The notes: generated from the sequence alone by a model not told the origin. Shown: positions 34,410 to 43,917, counted from the stretch's first letter. The stretch is 64,000 nucleotides of DNA from Albirhodobacter sp048262715 (GCA_048262715.1 JBLXEV010000007.1:62001-126000); one strand, 5' to 3'. Numbers and translations: made by a program.

Positions 34410-35856
34410 ATTCGAAGGTTTGACGCGGCGCGATATGCTGGGGCGCGTAGCGCTCGGCGGTGCGGTCTCGGCGCTGGGGCTGTCGAGCCATGGGGCGTTT
34501 GCACAAGGGCTGACACCTCGCGATCTTGTGGCGGCGGCGCAGCTTGGGGGCTCGGTTTCCTACGCGGTGGCGGATTTGAAAACGGGGCAGGTGCTGGAGG
34601 CGATGAACCCCGACGAGGGGATGGCCCCCGCCAGCACGATGAAGGCGCTGACGACGTGCTATGCTTTCGCCAATCTCGGCACCGATTTCCGGTTTGTGAC
34701 ACGGCTGGTCGCAACGGGCCCGATTGCGGGTGGGGTGCTGAACGGGGATCTGATCTTGATGGGCGGCGGCGATCCGACGCTCTCGACAGATACGCTGGCG
34801 CTTCTCGCGGGCAAACTCGCGGGGCTGGGCGTGAAGCGGATCACGGGGCGGTTCCGGATCTGGGGCGGGGCCTTGCCGTTCCGCGAGGAAATTGCCGACG
34901 ATCAGCCAGTGTATGTGGGGTATAACCCCGCGGTCTCGGGGCTGAACCTGAATTTCAACCGCGTCTATTTTGAATGGAAGCGCGCGCAGGGCGGCTATCA
35001 ACTCGGGATGGATGCGCGCGGCGCCAAGGAACGCCCGCGGGCCTATACGGTCACTGCGGGGCTGAGCAATCGCGAGCGTCCTGTCTATTCCTACGCACAA
35101 TCGGGCGGCAAGGAGCAGTGGACTGTTTCGGCAAGGGCGCTGGGCAAGGCAGGAAGTCGATGGCTGCCCGTGCGTGCGCCCGATGCCTATGCAGGCGATG
35201 TGTTCCAGACCTTGGCACGGGCGCGGGGCGTGGATTTGCCGCGCCCCGAGGCGATGCGGGACACTCCAAAGGGGACGGTGATCGCGGATCTGACCTCGGA
35301 CCCGCTTCGTGAGATTGCCCGCGATATGCTGCGCCATTCGACGAATATCACCGCCGAAGCGGTGGGGATGACGGCTTCTGCGAAACTCGGGGTGAGCGGC
35401 GGCGGCACCGCCTCGGGGCGGGCGATGGCGTCTTGGCTCAAACAGGTGGCGGGGGTGAAATTCGCGACGCTTGACGATCACTCTGGCCTCGGGGTCGGCT
35501 CGCGGATCTCGGCACTGGATATGGTGCGGGCCTTGGCCGCGCTTGGCCCGCAAGTGGGTTTGCGCTCGGTGCTGCGCGATTTCGGGATGCGCGACGCGGC
35601 GGGAAAGGTCGTCGAGAACCATCCGCTACAGGTGCAGGCGAAAACCGGCACGCTGAATTTTGTCTCTACATTGGCGGGCTATATGACGGCGCGCGACGGG
35701 ACAGAACTTGTGTTCGCAATCTTCACTGGCGATTTAAGACGCCGCGCGCAGGTGAAGAATGAAGAGCAACCGCAAGGCGCAGGCGCTTGGGTGCGGCGTT
35801 CAAAAGTGCTGCAATCGCAATTGCTTGAGCGTTGGGATGTGCTCTACGGGCGATAG
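34399..35856 (+). CDS. dacB: D-alanyl-D-alanine carboxypeptidase/endopeptidase (PBP4 type)
   Basis: This 485-residue S13 penicillin-binding protein trims peptidoglycan in the periplasm. The catalytic set is complete: Ser79-Thr-Met-Lys82 in PASTMKA, STN in RHSTNITAE, and KTG in QAKTGTLN. A twin-arginine signal is visible (LTRRDMLGRVALGG, near residues 8-21) with AFAQ cleavage near 36, so export may be through Tat rather than Sec. ATG 34399 is preferred over GTG 34396. It follows nadD in one transcript. Confidence 0.93.
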   Translation: MTDKFEGLTRRDMLGRVALGGAVSALGLSSHGAFAQGLTPRDLVAAAQLGGSVSYAVADLKTGQVLEAMNPDEGMAPASTMKALTTCYAFANLGTDFRFVTRLVATGPIAGGVLNGDLILMGGGDPTLSTDTLALLAGKLAGLGVKRITGRFRIWGGALPFREEIADDQPVYVGYNPAVSGLNLNFNRVYFEWKRAQGGYQLGMDARGAKERPRAYTVTAGLSNRERPVYSYAQSGGKEQWTVSARALGKAGSRWLPVRAPDAYAGDVFQTLARARGVDLPRPEAMRDTPKGTVIADLTSDPLREIARDMLRHSTNITAEAVGMTASAKLGVSGGGTASGRAMASWLKQVAGVKFATLDDHSGLGVGSRISALDMVRALAALGPQVGLRSVLRDFGMRDAAGKVVENHPLQVQAKTGTLNFVSTLAGYMTARDGTELVFAIFTGDLRRRAQVKNEEQPQGAGAWVRRSKVLQSQLLERWDVLYGR

Positions 35857-35863
35857 CGTAATA

Positions 35864-35878
35864 CCCCCCCCCCCCCCC
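35864..35878. repeat. homopolymer run of 15 C
   Basis: Fifteen consecutive C bases lie eight bases after the dacB stop, just before a GACGCGC / GCGCGTC inverted repeat. The location between converging genes means it cannot alter a reading frame. Length may vary in the population or be a sequencing artefact. Confidence 0.9.
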
Positions 35879-35929
35879 GACGCGCCCGTATTCATCGCGC
35901 GCGTCAGGGGCTTGGCTTAAGCCACAGGG

Positions 35930-36352
35930 TTAGAGCGTGAGGTGACGCGCCCGCGCCCCGCGCTCAATCGCGGCGGCATGGAGGCGGTCGATCTCCAATT
36001 CAAACCGGATTTCTTCGAGCATCCGAAGCTCTGCATCGCGCAAGGTGCCATCGGCGGCGGCAACATCGCAGGCCAGCGCATAGGCGGTCTCGAAATATTT
36101 TGCGGGCAGCGCATCGCGGATCAGGCCGAAGAGCGCCTCCAGCCCGTCTTCCTCTTCAAACAAGGCGTATACAGTTTGCGCGACGGGGTTGATCCGATCC
36201 TGATCGTAATTGGCGAAGATCGGCATATGGTTGACCATCCGCTCAATCGCGAGGAGTTCGACGGTGCGGATATTCTCGTCAGAGGCCGAAATTGCGACCA
36301 TGACAGCGACGAGGCTATCTTGCGGAGAGAGGGCGGCGAGGGTTTCGCTCAT
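35930..36352 (-). CDS. TerB-like (tellurite resistance fold) protein
   Basis: This 140-residue helical protein has two TerB-like repeats: LVAVMVAISASDENIRTVEL near residue 14 and ALACDVAAADGTLRDAELRM near 92, each with an acidic loop (SDE, AADG) that in TerB binds metal. Despite the name, such proteins are not proven to give tellurite resistance here. It stands alone, convergent to dacB and divergent from lysK. Confidence 0.82.
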   Translation of the reverse strand: MSETLAALSPQDSLVAVMVAISASDENIRTVELLAIERMVNHMPIFANYDQDRINPVAQTVYALFEEEDGLEALFGLIRDALPAKYFETAYALACDVAAADGTLRDAELRMLEEIRFELEIDRLHAAAIERGARARHLTL

Positions 36353-36480
36353 ACTTGGTCCTTTCGGGACGGAAATCGGGCCGAGATGGCCTATCCTATT
36401 CCTGCAAATTATTGACGATTGTGGTCGCGTTCAATAGGTGGATCGAGACGGGCGCACGGGGCGCCTAAAAGGGGACTACC

Positions 36481-38127
36481 ATGAGCACTTTGCGCGATGC
36501 AGCGATGAACTCCAAAGCTTGGCCTTTTGAGGAAGCGCGTCGGGTGCTCAAACGCTACGAGAAGGCGCCGCCCGAGAAGGGATATGTGCTGTTCGAGACG
36601 GGCTACGGGCCGTCGGGCCTGCCGCATATTGGCACCTTTGGCGAAGTCGCGCGGACCTCGATGATCAAGCGGGCATTCGAGCTGATCTCGGATATCCCAA
36701 CGAAGCTTTTGTGTTTCTCGGATGATATGGACGGGATGCGCAAAGTGCCGGAGAATGTCCCGCAGCAGGAGTTGCTGACGGAGAACCTGCAGCGGCCTTT
36801 GACGAGCGTGCCCGATCCGTTCGGGGAGTTCCCGAGCTTTGGCGATCATAACAATGCGATGCTACGGCGGTTCCTCGATACCTTCGGGTTCGAGTATGAG
36901 TTCGCCTCTGCGACGGAGTATTACAAGGCGGGCAAGTTCGACAAGATCCTGCTTCTGGCGCTGGAGCGCTATGACGCGATCATGAAGATCATGCTGAAAT
37001 CGCTGCGCGAGGAGCGCCGCGCGACCTATTCGTGCTTCCTGCCGATCCATCCCGAGACCGGGCGCGTGCTCTACGTGCCGATGAAATCCATTGATCCGGC
37101 GGCGGGGACGATCACCTTTGACGACGAGGATGGGCGCGAGTGGACGCTGCCGGTCACGGGCGGCAATGTGAAGCTGCAATGGAAGCCGGATTTTGGCGCG
37201 CGCTGGGCGGCGCTGGATGTCGATTTCGAGATGTATGGCAAGGACCACGCGGCCAACACGCCGATCTATGGCGGGATTTGCAAGGTGCTTGGCGGGCGCG
37301 GGCCGGAGAACTTCACCTATGAGCTGTTCTTGGATGAGAACGGCGAGAAGATTTCCAAATCCAAGGGCAATGGCCTGTCGATTGACGAGTGGCTGACCTA
37401 TGCCTCGACGGAATCGCTGAGCTATTTCATGTATTTGAAGCCGAAGACCGCGAAGCGGATGCATTTCGATGTGATCCCGAAAGCGGTGGATGAATACCAT
37501 CAGCAATTGCGCGCCTATGCGACCCAGACCGAGGCGCAACGCTTGGATAACCCCGTGTGGCATATCCATGGTGGCAATGTGCCGGAGAGCAAGATGGTGG
37601 TGCCGTTCTCGATGCTACTCAATCTGGCCTCGGTGGCGGGCGCGACAGAGAAGGATGCCCTGTGGGGCTTTATCAAGCGCTATGCGCCCGACGCCACGCC
37701 GGAAACCCACCCCGATCTGGATCAGGCCGCGGGCTTTGCAGTGCGCTATTACAACGATTTCGTGGCCCCGAGTCGCGTGTTCCGTGCGCCTGACGCGCAG
37801 GAGCGCGCGGCACTTGAGGATCTGGTCGCGGCGCTGAAATCGCCGGAGGCAGCACTGGCGGCGATTGCGGCGAAAAACGCGGCTATGGGCAATGAAGAGC
37901 CACTGCCGGAGGCGGATTTCGCCTCGGATGAGTTCTTGCAATCTGTTGTGTTCGCGGTCGGCAAAAACCACGGGTTCGAGAACCTGCGCACATGGTTCCA
38001 AGCGCTGTATGAGGTGCTGTTGGGCGCGAGCCAAGGGCCGCGGTTCGGCGGGTTCATCGCGCTTTACGGGGTGGATGAAACGATTGACCTGATCGAGCGC
38101 GGTTTGGCGGGCGACTTCGTCAAGTAA
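36481..38127 (+). CDS. lysK: lysyl-tRNA synthetase, class I
   Basis: This cytoplasmic enzyme charges tRNA-Lys. It is the class I form (548 residues), unrelated to the class II LysS of E. coli, and common in alphaproteobacteria and archaea. The HIGH motif appears as PHIGTFGEVARTSMIK near residue 44 and KMSKS as KISKSKGNGLS near 296. AAAAGGGGA precedes ATG 36481. It stands as a single gene with a strong terminator. Confidence 0.96.
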   Translation: MSTLRDAAMNSKAWPFEEARRVLKRYEKAPPEKGYVLFETGYGPSGLPHIGTFGEVARTSMIKRAFELISDIPTKLLCFSDDMDGMRKVPENVPQQELLTENLQRPLTSVPDPFGEFPSFGDHNNAMLRRFLDTFGFEYEFASATEYYKAGKFDKILLLALERYDAIMKIMLKSLREERRATYSCFLPIHPETGRVLYVPMKSIDPAAGTITFDDEDGREWTLPVTGGNVKLQWKPDFGARWAALDVDFEMYGKDHAANTPIYGGICKVLGGRGPENFTYELFLDENGEKISKSKGNGLSIDEWLTYASTESLSYFMYLKPKTAKRMHFDVIPKAVDEYHQQLRAYATQTEAQRLDNPVWHIHGGNVPESKMVVPFSMLLNLASVAGATEKDALWGFIKRYAPDATPETHPDLDQAAGFAVRYYNDFVAPSRVFRAPDAQERAALEDLVAALKSPEAALAAIAAKNAAMGNEEPLPEADFASDEFLQSVVFAVGKNHGFENLRTWFQALYEVLLGASQGPRFGGFIALYGVDETIDLIERGLAGDFVK

Positions 38128-38156
38128 ACCGCATTTCACGTCTCAACGACATCTGA

Positions 38157-38192
38157 AACCCCGCTCGGCCTGCGCCGGGCGGGGTTCTCCTT
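38157..38192 (+). terminator. terminator of lysK
   Basis: AACCCCGCTCGGC pairs with GCCGGGCGGGGTT (one mismatch-like wobble) across a four-base loop and is followed by CTCCTTT, 30 bases after the lysK stop. Confidence 0.8.
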
Positions 38193-38239
38193 TGCTTGGT
38201 CTTGGCCATGCGAGCAGGGGGGCGGAGCGCGCGCTGCGG

Positions 38240-38254
38240 TTAAGACCTCTTTAG
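38240..38254 (+). promoter_or_regulatory. CtrA-like site upstream of the spike-like gene
   Basis: TTAA-GACCTCT-TTAG matches the TTAA-N7-TTAA CtrA consensus in seven of eight half-site bases, 132 bases before the 38387 start. One site of this kind can occur by chance, so the call is tentative. Confidence 0.35.
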
Positions 38255-38386
38255 CCTTTGTTGCTACCCCTGTTTGCGACCGAGGCAGGTGCGCTCGGAG
38301 TTTCCAGTTCGAGGCCTCTGCTCGTTCCGCGCGTTGCGCGACGATGCGCGGAGGCGGCTGGCGGGTATTGGCGAAGGGGATCGTGG

Positions 38387-40678
38387 ATGAACAAGGCGAT
38401 TACGGATGGGCTGGTCTTCATGCCGCCCGCGTTCAACGCAGGGCTTGGGGTTTGGTCGAGCGAGGATGGCACGGCGGGATCTGCGACCTATGACGGGGCG
38501 GGGAATGCGGCGATTGTGACGGGGGATCAGGATTTCGGATCCTGTCTGGAGTTGGTCAAGCTGACGACGACGACCAAGCTGCGCTATATGGGGCAGACGC
38601 AGATGTTCCCCGGCGTTTATTTGCAGATCCGCGCGCGGGTCAAGGCGATGAGTGGCAACCTGCCCAATGTGCGGATCGCGGGCTATGCGATGAACGGCTC
38701 CAACGGGCATGTCTCGGGGCTGGACGAATTGGGCGAGACGGTCGCGTTGACGGCCTACGGCGACGTTGTGGAAGTCTCGGCGATTGTCGGCACGGGCGCG
38801 AAGGGCGGCGTCGATATGGCGTGGGGGACAGCACCGGTCTACGGGCATTTCGGGCTGGATCTGACGGGGTCGAATGGCGGGATCGTTCGGATCGAATCCA
38901 TCGAGATTGAGGATGTCAGCAATTTCTACCTGCGTGATTTGCTCGATGTGGTGGATGTACGCGATTATGGTGCGGTGGGCGACGGGGTGACGGATGACCG
39001 CGCGGCCTTTATCGCGGCGGATGCGGCGGCGAACGGGCGGCAGATTTTTGTGCCCAAGGGCAGCTATTTTATCGGCAATTCCATCTCGATCGCGGCGCGG
39101 GTGAAATTCGAGGGCAAGCTGGTGATGGCGGCGGCGAGCCGTTTGGCGCTGTTGGCGAATTACGATTTCCCGACCTATGCAGAGGCCTTCGGGGATGAGG
39201 AGCTGGGGCTGAAGAAGGGCCTGCAGGCGCTGATGAGCTACACCGATCACACGGTGTTTGACCTCTGCGGTCGCCGTGTCGAGATCACCGCGCCGCTCAA
39301 AGTGGCGGAATATGCGCCTGCGCTCAGCACATGGTCGAACCGCCGGGTTCTGACAAACGGGCAACTCAACGCGGTGGATGGGCCTGCGTGGGACCCTGTC
39401 GTGGTGACCTCGCAGGGCACCTATAATACCAACGCGCCATTCGTTTTGACCAATGTGGCCAATATCGCGAATATTCAGGTGGGATCGCTGATCACGGGCA
39501 GCGGGGTCGGCCGCGAGATCTATGTGAAGGCGGTGAATATCGGCGCATCGACGGTGACCTTATCGAACCGGATGTATGGCGGCTCCGCCACGCGGAATTT
39601 CACCTTCACGCGCAACCAATATATGCTCGATTTCTCGGGGATGGCGCAGCTGGATCGCTTCTTCATCGATCAGGTCGAATTCCTGTGCAGCAAGATCTGC
39701 TCGGGCGTGCTGTTGGCGCCTGAGGGTGAGATGTTCCATATGCATGACTGCTTGATGCTGCGGCCGAAAGCGCGGGCGATCACCTCGCCGGGCAACGGGT
39801 GTCAGGATATGGTGATTGACCGCTGTGAATTCCTGTCGCCGGAGATGGAGCTGCCGGTGCCGCAGCGCACCGCGATTGCGTTCAACTCGAACAAGAACGA
39901 TCTGAAGATCCGCAACAACCGCTTCGTGAATTTCAAACATACGATGGTGATTGGCGGGCAGGGCAGTTTGATCGTGGGAAACCACTGGTTCCAGAGCGAT
40001 TATGAGCCGGACGGGATCCGCATGGGCGGCCTCATCTTCGCCAATGCCGATGTGAAATCGGTGGTGACGGGCAATTACATCGACAATTGCACCATTGAGT
40101 GGACGAATGAATATGAATCCGATCCCGATTTCGGGGTGCAATATTCCTTCTCCGGCCTCTCGATGACGGGGAATATTTTTACCGCGATTGACGTCGCCCC
40201 ATGGTTCTCCTGGATCGTGGTGAAGCCATACGGCACAGGGCATTACCTGTTCGGGGTGAATGTATCGTGCAACGTGTTTCGTGCTATTTCAGGCGCGATT
40301 GATCGTGTTGAGAAAGTGGACACGACCTATGCTGATCTGGACCATGTCAGCAATCGCAATGTGGTGTTTGAAAGCAATACCTATGCGGGGGTGAGCGACC
40401 CGGCCTCGAACCCCGTTTTTATGCAGCATGATCAGGGCACGGCGCAGTCGGTTTGGACGGTAGACGCGACGCGCTATCTGCCGTTTGGCGGGCAGGCGCG
40501 CAATGTCGAGAGCCTCGTGTTCGAGAATATGCTGACCAATGGATCTGGCGCGCGGGTGACGGAGATGCCCTATATCGTGACCGATCAGGGGCCGAACAAG
40601 GATAAGATCACGATCAACTGGTCGCAGGGCGTCAAGGGGCGGGCGCAGATCAAGATCCGGATGGATAACCCGAACTGA
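38387..40678 (+). CDS. right-handed beta-helix, tailspike/pectate-lyase-like protein
   Basis: This 763-residue protein has an N-terminal jelly-roll-like part (about 10-170), then DVRDYGAVGDGVTDDRAAF near 193, the start of a pectate-lyase-3 / GH28-type beta-helix as in phage tailspikes, and many helix-strand turns with N/D/G residues to about 650. No signal peptide is visible. It may be a polysaccharide-binding or -cleaving spike. Capsule-binding head spikes of gene transfer agents in this order sit apart from the main cluster, and this could be one; that is inference. AGGGGA precedes ATG 38387. No phage genes flank it. Confidence 0.75.
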   Translation: MNKAITDGLVFMPPAFNAGLGVWSSEDGTAGSATYDGAGNAAIVTGDQDFGSCLELVKLTTTTKLRYMGQTQMFPGVYLQIRARVKAMSGNLPNVRIAGYAMNGSNGHVSGLDELGETVALTAYGDVVEVSAIVGTGAKGGVDMAWGTAPVYGHFGLDLTGSNGGIVRIESIEIEDVSNFYLRDLLDVVDVRDYGAVGDGVTDDRAAFIAADAAANGRQIFVPKGSYFIGNSISIAARVKFEGKLVMAAASRLALLANYDFPTYAEAFGDEELGLKKGLQALMSYTDHTVFDLCGRRVEITAPLKVAEYAPALSTWSNRRVLTNGQLNAVDGPAWDPVVVTSQGTYNTNAPFVLTNVANIANIQVGSLITGSGVGREIYVKAVNIGASTVTLSNRMYGGSATRNFTFTRNQYMLDFSGMAQLDRFFIDQVEFLCSKICSGVLLAPEGEMFHMHDCLMLRPKARAITSPGNGCQDMVIDRCEFLSPEMELPVPQRTAIAFNSNKNDLKIRNNRFVNFKHTMVIGGQGSLIVGNHWFQSDYEPDGIRMGGLIFANADVKSVVTGNYIDNCTIEWTNEYESDPDFGVQYSFSGLSMTGNIFTAIDVAPWFSWIVVKPYGTGHYLFGVNVSCNVFRAISGAIDRVEKVDTTYADLDHVSNRNVVFESNTYAGVSDPASNPVFMQHDQGTAQSVWTVDATRYLPFGGQARNVESLVFENMLTNGSGARVTEMPYIVTDQGPNKDKITINWSQGVKGRAQIKIRMDNPN

Positions 40679-40712
40679 CGCAGCGGCTCGGTGCAATGAA
40701 CTTGGTGACGAC

Positions 40713-40737
40713 AAGGGGCGGGCGACCGCCCCTTTTT
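40713..40737 (+). terminator. terminator of the spike-like gene
   Basis: AAGGGGCGG-GCGA-CCGCCCCTT followed by TTT, 34 bases after the stop codon: a textbook intrinsic terminator. Confidence 0.93.
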
Positions 40738-41219
40738 GCTGTTGGAAGGGGCGATGCGGGATACGCGGTCTTGCGGGGCATGCAACACTGATAGCCGCCC
40801 TATGTTGCGGCGGTGGAAGGCGGAACCGCAAGATGAGGCGCGAGAGATCCCACGCCCGCGAATCAGGCTGCTCGCCCCGCTTATGTTAGCGGTGCCAGTT
40901 TGTCGCCGTACCTATGGGGTCGGTTTTATCCCGATGGCGCAATCTGAGGTTGATTTGCGGAGGCGGTGTGCCGGAGCGCCAGCGTTCACCGAGGCGTGAA
41001 CAGGCAAATGACTGATGCATCACGAAATTTTATTAGCCTTCCGATTAAAATTTACAAGGTTATCTCTATATCAGTTAAAAAATTTACAAAAAAATCTCTA
41101 AAACAAAAGGGGTTACATGAAAATACACTTCTGGTTTACACTGCTTCTTGGATGGGGAGCGCCGGTCGACGGGCCGAGCGCGAAATATGGCTCTGAGAGC
41201 CAGAGAAGGAGGACGCCAG
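40738..41219. other. long intergenic region with an AT-rich block before acs
   Basis: About 480 bases without a convincing gene. The first 260 bases have ordinary GC. From about 41005 to 41120 the sequence becomes very AT-rich, with runs such as AAAAAATTTACAAAAAAA, unlike anything else in the window. A short frame from ATG 41117 behind AAAAGGGG (MKIHFWFTLLLGWG...) overlaps the acs start in another frame and might be a leader peptide. The block probably holds the acs promoter and regulator sites; I cannot assign them. Confidence 0.6.
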
Positions 41220-43190
41220 ATGGCCGATCAAAATCAGGCGGCGCATGCGCCGGATATTCGCGAAGTTCCAGCGGGCTTTGGGAATGCGCATGCAGATTCC
41301 GCGAAATATCGCGCGATGTATGAGGAATCGATGGCATCGCCCGACGCGTTTTGGGGGCGGGAAGGCAAGCGTCTGGATTGGATGACGCCCTATACCAAAG
41401 TTAAGAACACCGATTTCACCTATGGTCAGGTCTCGATCAAATGGTTCGAGGACGGGGTATTGAATGCCTCTGTAAACTGCGTTGACCGCCATCTGGCGAC
41501 GCGCGCCGATCAGACGGCGATCATCTTCGAGCCCGACGATCCGGCAACACCTGCGCGCCACATCACTTACCGCGAGCTGTCCGAGAAGGTGAACCGGATG
41601 GCGAATGTGCTGCTGTCGCAGGGGGTTATGCGCGGTGACCGCGTTGTGATCTACATGCCGATGATCCCTGAAGCGGCCTATGCGATGCTGGCCTGCGCGC
41701 GGATTGGCGCGGTGCATTCCATCGTCTTCGCGGGCTTCTCGCCCGATGCTTTGGCAAACAGGATCAACGATTCCGGCGCGAAACTGGTGATCACGGCAGA
41801 TACCGCGCCGCGCGGTGGCCGCCGGACCGCGCTGAAATCCAACGCGGATGCGGCCTTGCTGCATTGCTCGGATAAGGTGCGCTGCCTCGTGGTGAAACAC
41901 ACGGGCGATCAGACGACATGGGTCGAGGGCCGTGATGTGGACGTGCTGGCGATGATGGAAACCGTCTCGCCCGATTGCCCGCCGCGCCCGATGAATGCGG
42001 AAGATCCGCTGTTCATCCTCTACACCTCTGGCTCCACCGGAAAACCCAAGGGCGTAGTGCATACGACGGGCGGCTATCTCGTTTATGCCGCGATGACCCA
42101 TCAATACACCTTCGATTATCACGATGGCGATGTGTTCTGGTGCACGGCGGATGTCGGCTGGGTCACGGGGCATAGCTATATCGTCTATGGGCCGCTGGCG
42201 AATGGCGCGACGACGATCATGTTCGAGGGCGTGCCGACCTATCCCGATGCGGGGCGGTTCTGGGAGGTGTGCGCCAAGCATAAGGTTACCCAGTTCTATA
42301 CTGCGCCCACCGCGATCCGCGCGCTGATGGGGCAGGGGCCGGACTGGGTCGAGAAGCACGACCTCTCGTCGCTGCGGGTGCTGGGCTCGGTCGGCGAGCC
42401 GATCAACCCTGAGGCCTGGGTTTGGTATGATAAACACGTTGGTAAAGGCAAATGCCCGATCGTCGACACGTTCTGGCAGACGGAAACCGGCGGCCATATG
42501 CTGACACCGCTGCCGGGGGCGACGCCGACCAAGCCGGGCTCGGCGACCAATCCGTTCTTCGGGGTGAAACCCGTGGTGCTTGATCCCGCCACGGCGGAGA
42601 TCCAAGCCGAGACCGAAGCCGAGGGCGTGCTGTGCATTGCCGATAGCTGGCCCGGTCAGATGCGGACACTTTGGGGCGATCACGAACGCTTTGAGGAGGC
42701 CTATTTCAGCCAGTATAAGGGCTATTATTTCACCGGCGACGGCTGCCGCCGCGACGCGGATGGCTATTACTGGATCACCGGCCGCGTCGATGATGTGATC
42801 AACGTCTCGGGCCACCGGATGGGCACCGCGGAAGTCGAATCCGCGCTGGTCGCCCATGCGGCTGTGGCAGAGGCGGCTGTGGTCGGTTTCCCGCATGATA
42901 TCAAGGGCCAAGGCATCTACGCCTATGTCACCTTGATGAATGATCAAGAGCCGTCCGAGGATCTCAAGCGCGAACTCGTGAAATGGGTGCGCTCGGAAAT
43001 CGGGCCAATTGCCTCGCCGGATCTGATCCAATGGGCACCGGGCCTGCCGAAAACCCGCTCGGGCAAGATCATGCGCCGGATCCTGCGCAAGATTGCCGAG
43101 AATGACTACGGCAGCCTTGGCGATATTTCGACCCTCGCGGACCCGTCCGTGGTGCAAGATTTGATCGACAACCGTGCGAATAAGGCCTGA
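41220..43190 (+). CDS. acs: acetyl-CoA synthetase (AMP-forming)
   Basis: This 656-residue cytoplasmic enzyme makes acetyl-CoA from acetate, ATP and CoA, releasing AMP and pyrophosphate. Motifs are YTSGSTGKPKGVVHTTGGYL (AMP-binding P-loop, near 264), DTFWQTETGGHM near 415, and the C-terminal PKTRSGKIMRRILRKI with the lysine that is acetylated in known Acs enzymes. AAGGAGG lies seven bases before ATG 41220. The adk, DUF4212 and symporter genes that follow support acetate uptake and activation. Confidence 0.97.
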   Translation: MADQNQAAHAPDIREVPAGFGNAHADSAKYRAMYEESMASPDAFWGREGKRLDWMTPYTKVKNTDFTYGQVSIKWFEDGVLNASVNCVDRHLATRADQTAIIFEPDDPATPARHITYRELSEKVNRMANVLLSQGVMRGDRVVIYMPMIPEAAYAMLACARIGAVHSIVFAGFSPDALANRINDSGAKLVITADTAPRGGRRTALKSNADAALLHCSDKVRCLVVKHTGDQTTWVEGRDVDVLAMMETVSPDCPPRPMNAEDPLFILYTSGSTGKPKGVVHTTGGYLVYAAMTHQYTFDYHDGDVFWCTADVGWVTGHSYIVYGPLANGATTIMFEGVPTYPDAGRFWEVCAKHKVTQFYTAPTAIRALMGQGPDWVEKHDLSSLRVLGSVGEPINPEAWVWYDKHVGKGKCPIVDTFWQTETGGHMLTPLPGATPTKPGSATNPFFGVKPVVLDPATAEIQAETEAEGVLCIADSWPGQMRTLWGDHERFEEAYFSQYKGYYFTGDGCRRDADGYYWITGRVDDVINVSGHRMGTAEVESALVAHAAVAEAAVVGFPHDIKGQGIYAYVTLMNDQEPSEDLKRELVKWVRSEIGPIASPDLIQWAPGLPKTRSGKIMRRILRKIAENDYGSLGDISTLADPSVVQDLIDNRANKA

Positions 43191-43194
43191 TCGG

Positions 43195-43917
43195 ATGCGG
43201 GAAATCGGGCAAACCACACCGTCTGACACGATCACCAAACCTGTCGTGCTGATCCTCCTCGGGCCTCCGGGCGCGGGGAAGGGCACACAGGCGCGGATGC
43301 TGGAAGAGCGCTTCGGCCTTGTCCAACTCTCCACAGGGGATCTGTTGCGCGCTGCGGTTGCGGCGGGCAGCCCTGCGGGATTGGCGGCGAAATCGGTGAT
43401 GGAAGCGGGCGGTCTGGTCTCGGATGAGATCGTGCTGGAGATCTTGCGGGATCGTCTCGCTGCGCCGGATCTGGCGCAGGGCGGGGCGGCGCGCGGCGTG
43501 ATCCTTGATGGCTTCCCGCGCACCGCAGGCCAAGCCGCCGCGCTCGACGGGCTTTTGGCGCAAACCGGCCTCGCGGTCACGGCGGCGATTTCGCTCAAAG
43601 TGCAAGACGCGGCGATGATCGCGCGCGTCGCGGGCCGCTACACCTGCGCCTCTTGTGGCGAGGGCTATCACGACGACTTCAAGCAGCCCGCGCAGGCGGG
43701 CACTTGCGATACCTGCGGCGGCACGGCGTTCAAACGCCGCGCTGACGACACGGAGGAAACTGCGCGGGCTCGGCTGGAGGCTTACCACGCGCAGACAGCG
43801 CCTTTGATTGCCCATTATCGGGTGCATGGCGTGTTGGAGACGGTGGAAGCAATGGGGGACATCGCATCTGTCGGCTCTGCGCTCGGGACGATCGTGGACA
43901 ACGTATCGGCCCGATGA
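43195..43917 (+). CDS. adk: adenylate kinase (zinc-lid type)
   Basis: This 240-residue nucleoside monophosphate kinase converts AMP plus ATP to two ADP. GPPGAGKGTQARML is the P-loop near residue 24, STGDLLRAAV the AMP-binding part, and DGFPRTAGQA follows. The LID has two CxxC pairs (CASC, CDTC) for zinc. It begins five bases after the acs stop, so it would recycle AMP made by Acs. Whether this is the only adk of the genome cannot be told; the order usually has one with ribosomal genes. Confidence 0.94.
   Translation: MREIGQTTPSDTITKPVVLILLGPPGAGKGTQARMLEERFGLVQLSTGDLLRAAVAAGSPAGLAAKSVMEAGGLVSDEIVLEILRDRLAAPDLAQGGAARGVILDGFPRTAGQAAALDGLLAQTGLAVTAAISLKVQDAAMIARVAGRYTCASCGEGYHDDFKQPAQAGTCDTCGGTAFKRRADDTEETARARLEAYHAQTAPLIAHYRVHGVLETVEAMGDIASVGSALGTIVDNVSAR

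Noticed and set aside
38387..40678. Prophage or GTA structural cluster around the spike-like gene
   Set aside because: Neighbours are lysK and acs; no capsid, portal, terminase or integrase genes are present in the window.
40736..40999. 87-codon frame after the spike-gene terminator
   Set aside because: Begins inside the terminator loop region, lacks a ribosome site and resembles no protein.
41117..41323. 68-codon frame overlapping the acs start
   Set aside because: Has a ribosome-like site but runs into acs out of frame with atypical codons; mentioned only as a possible leader.
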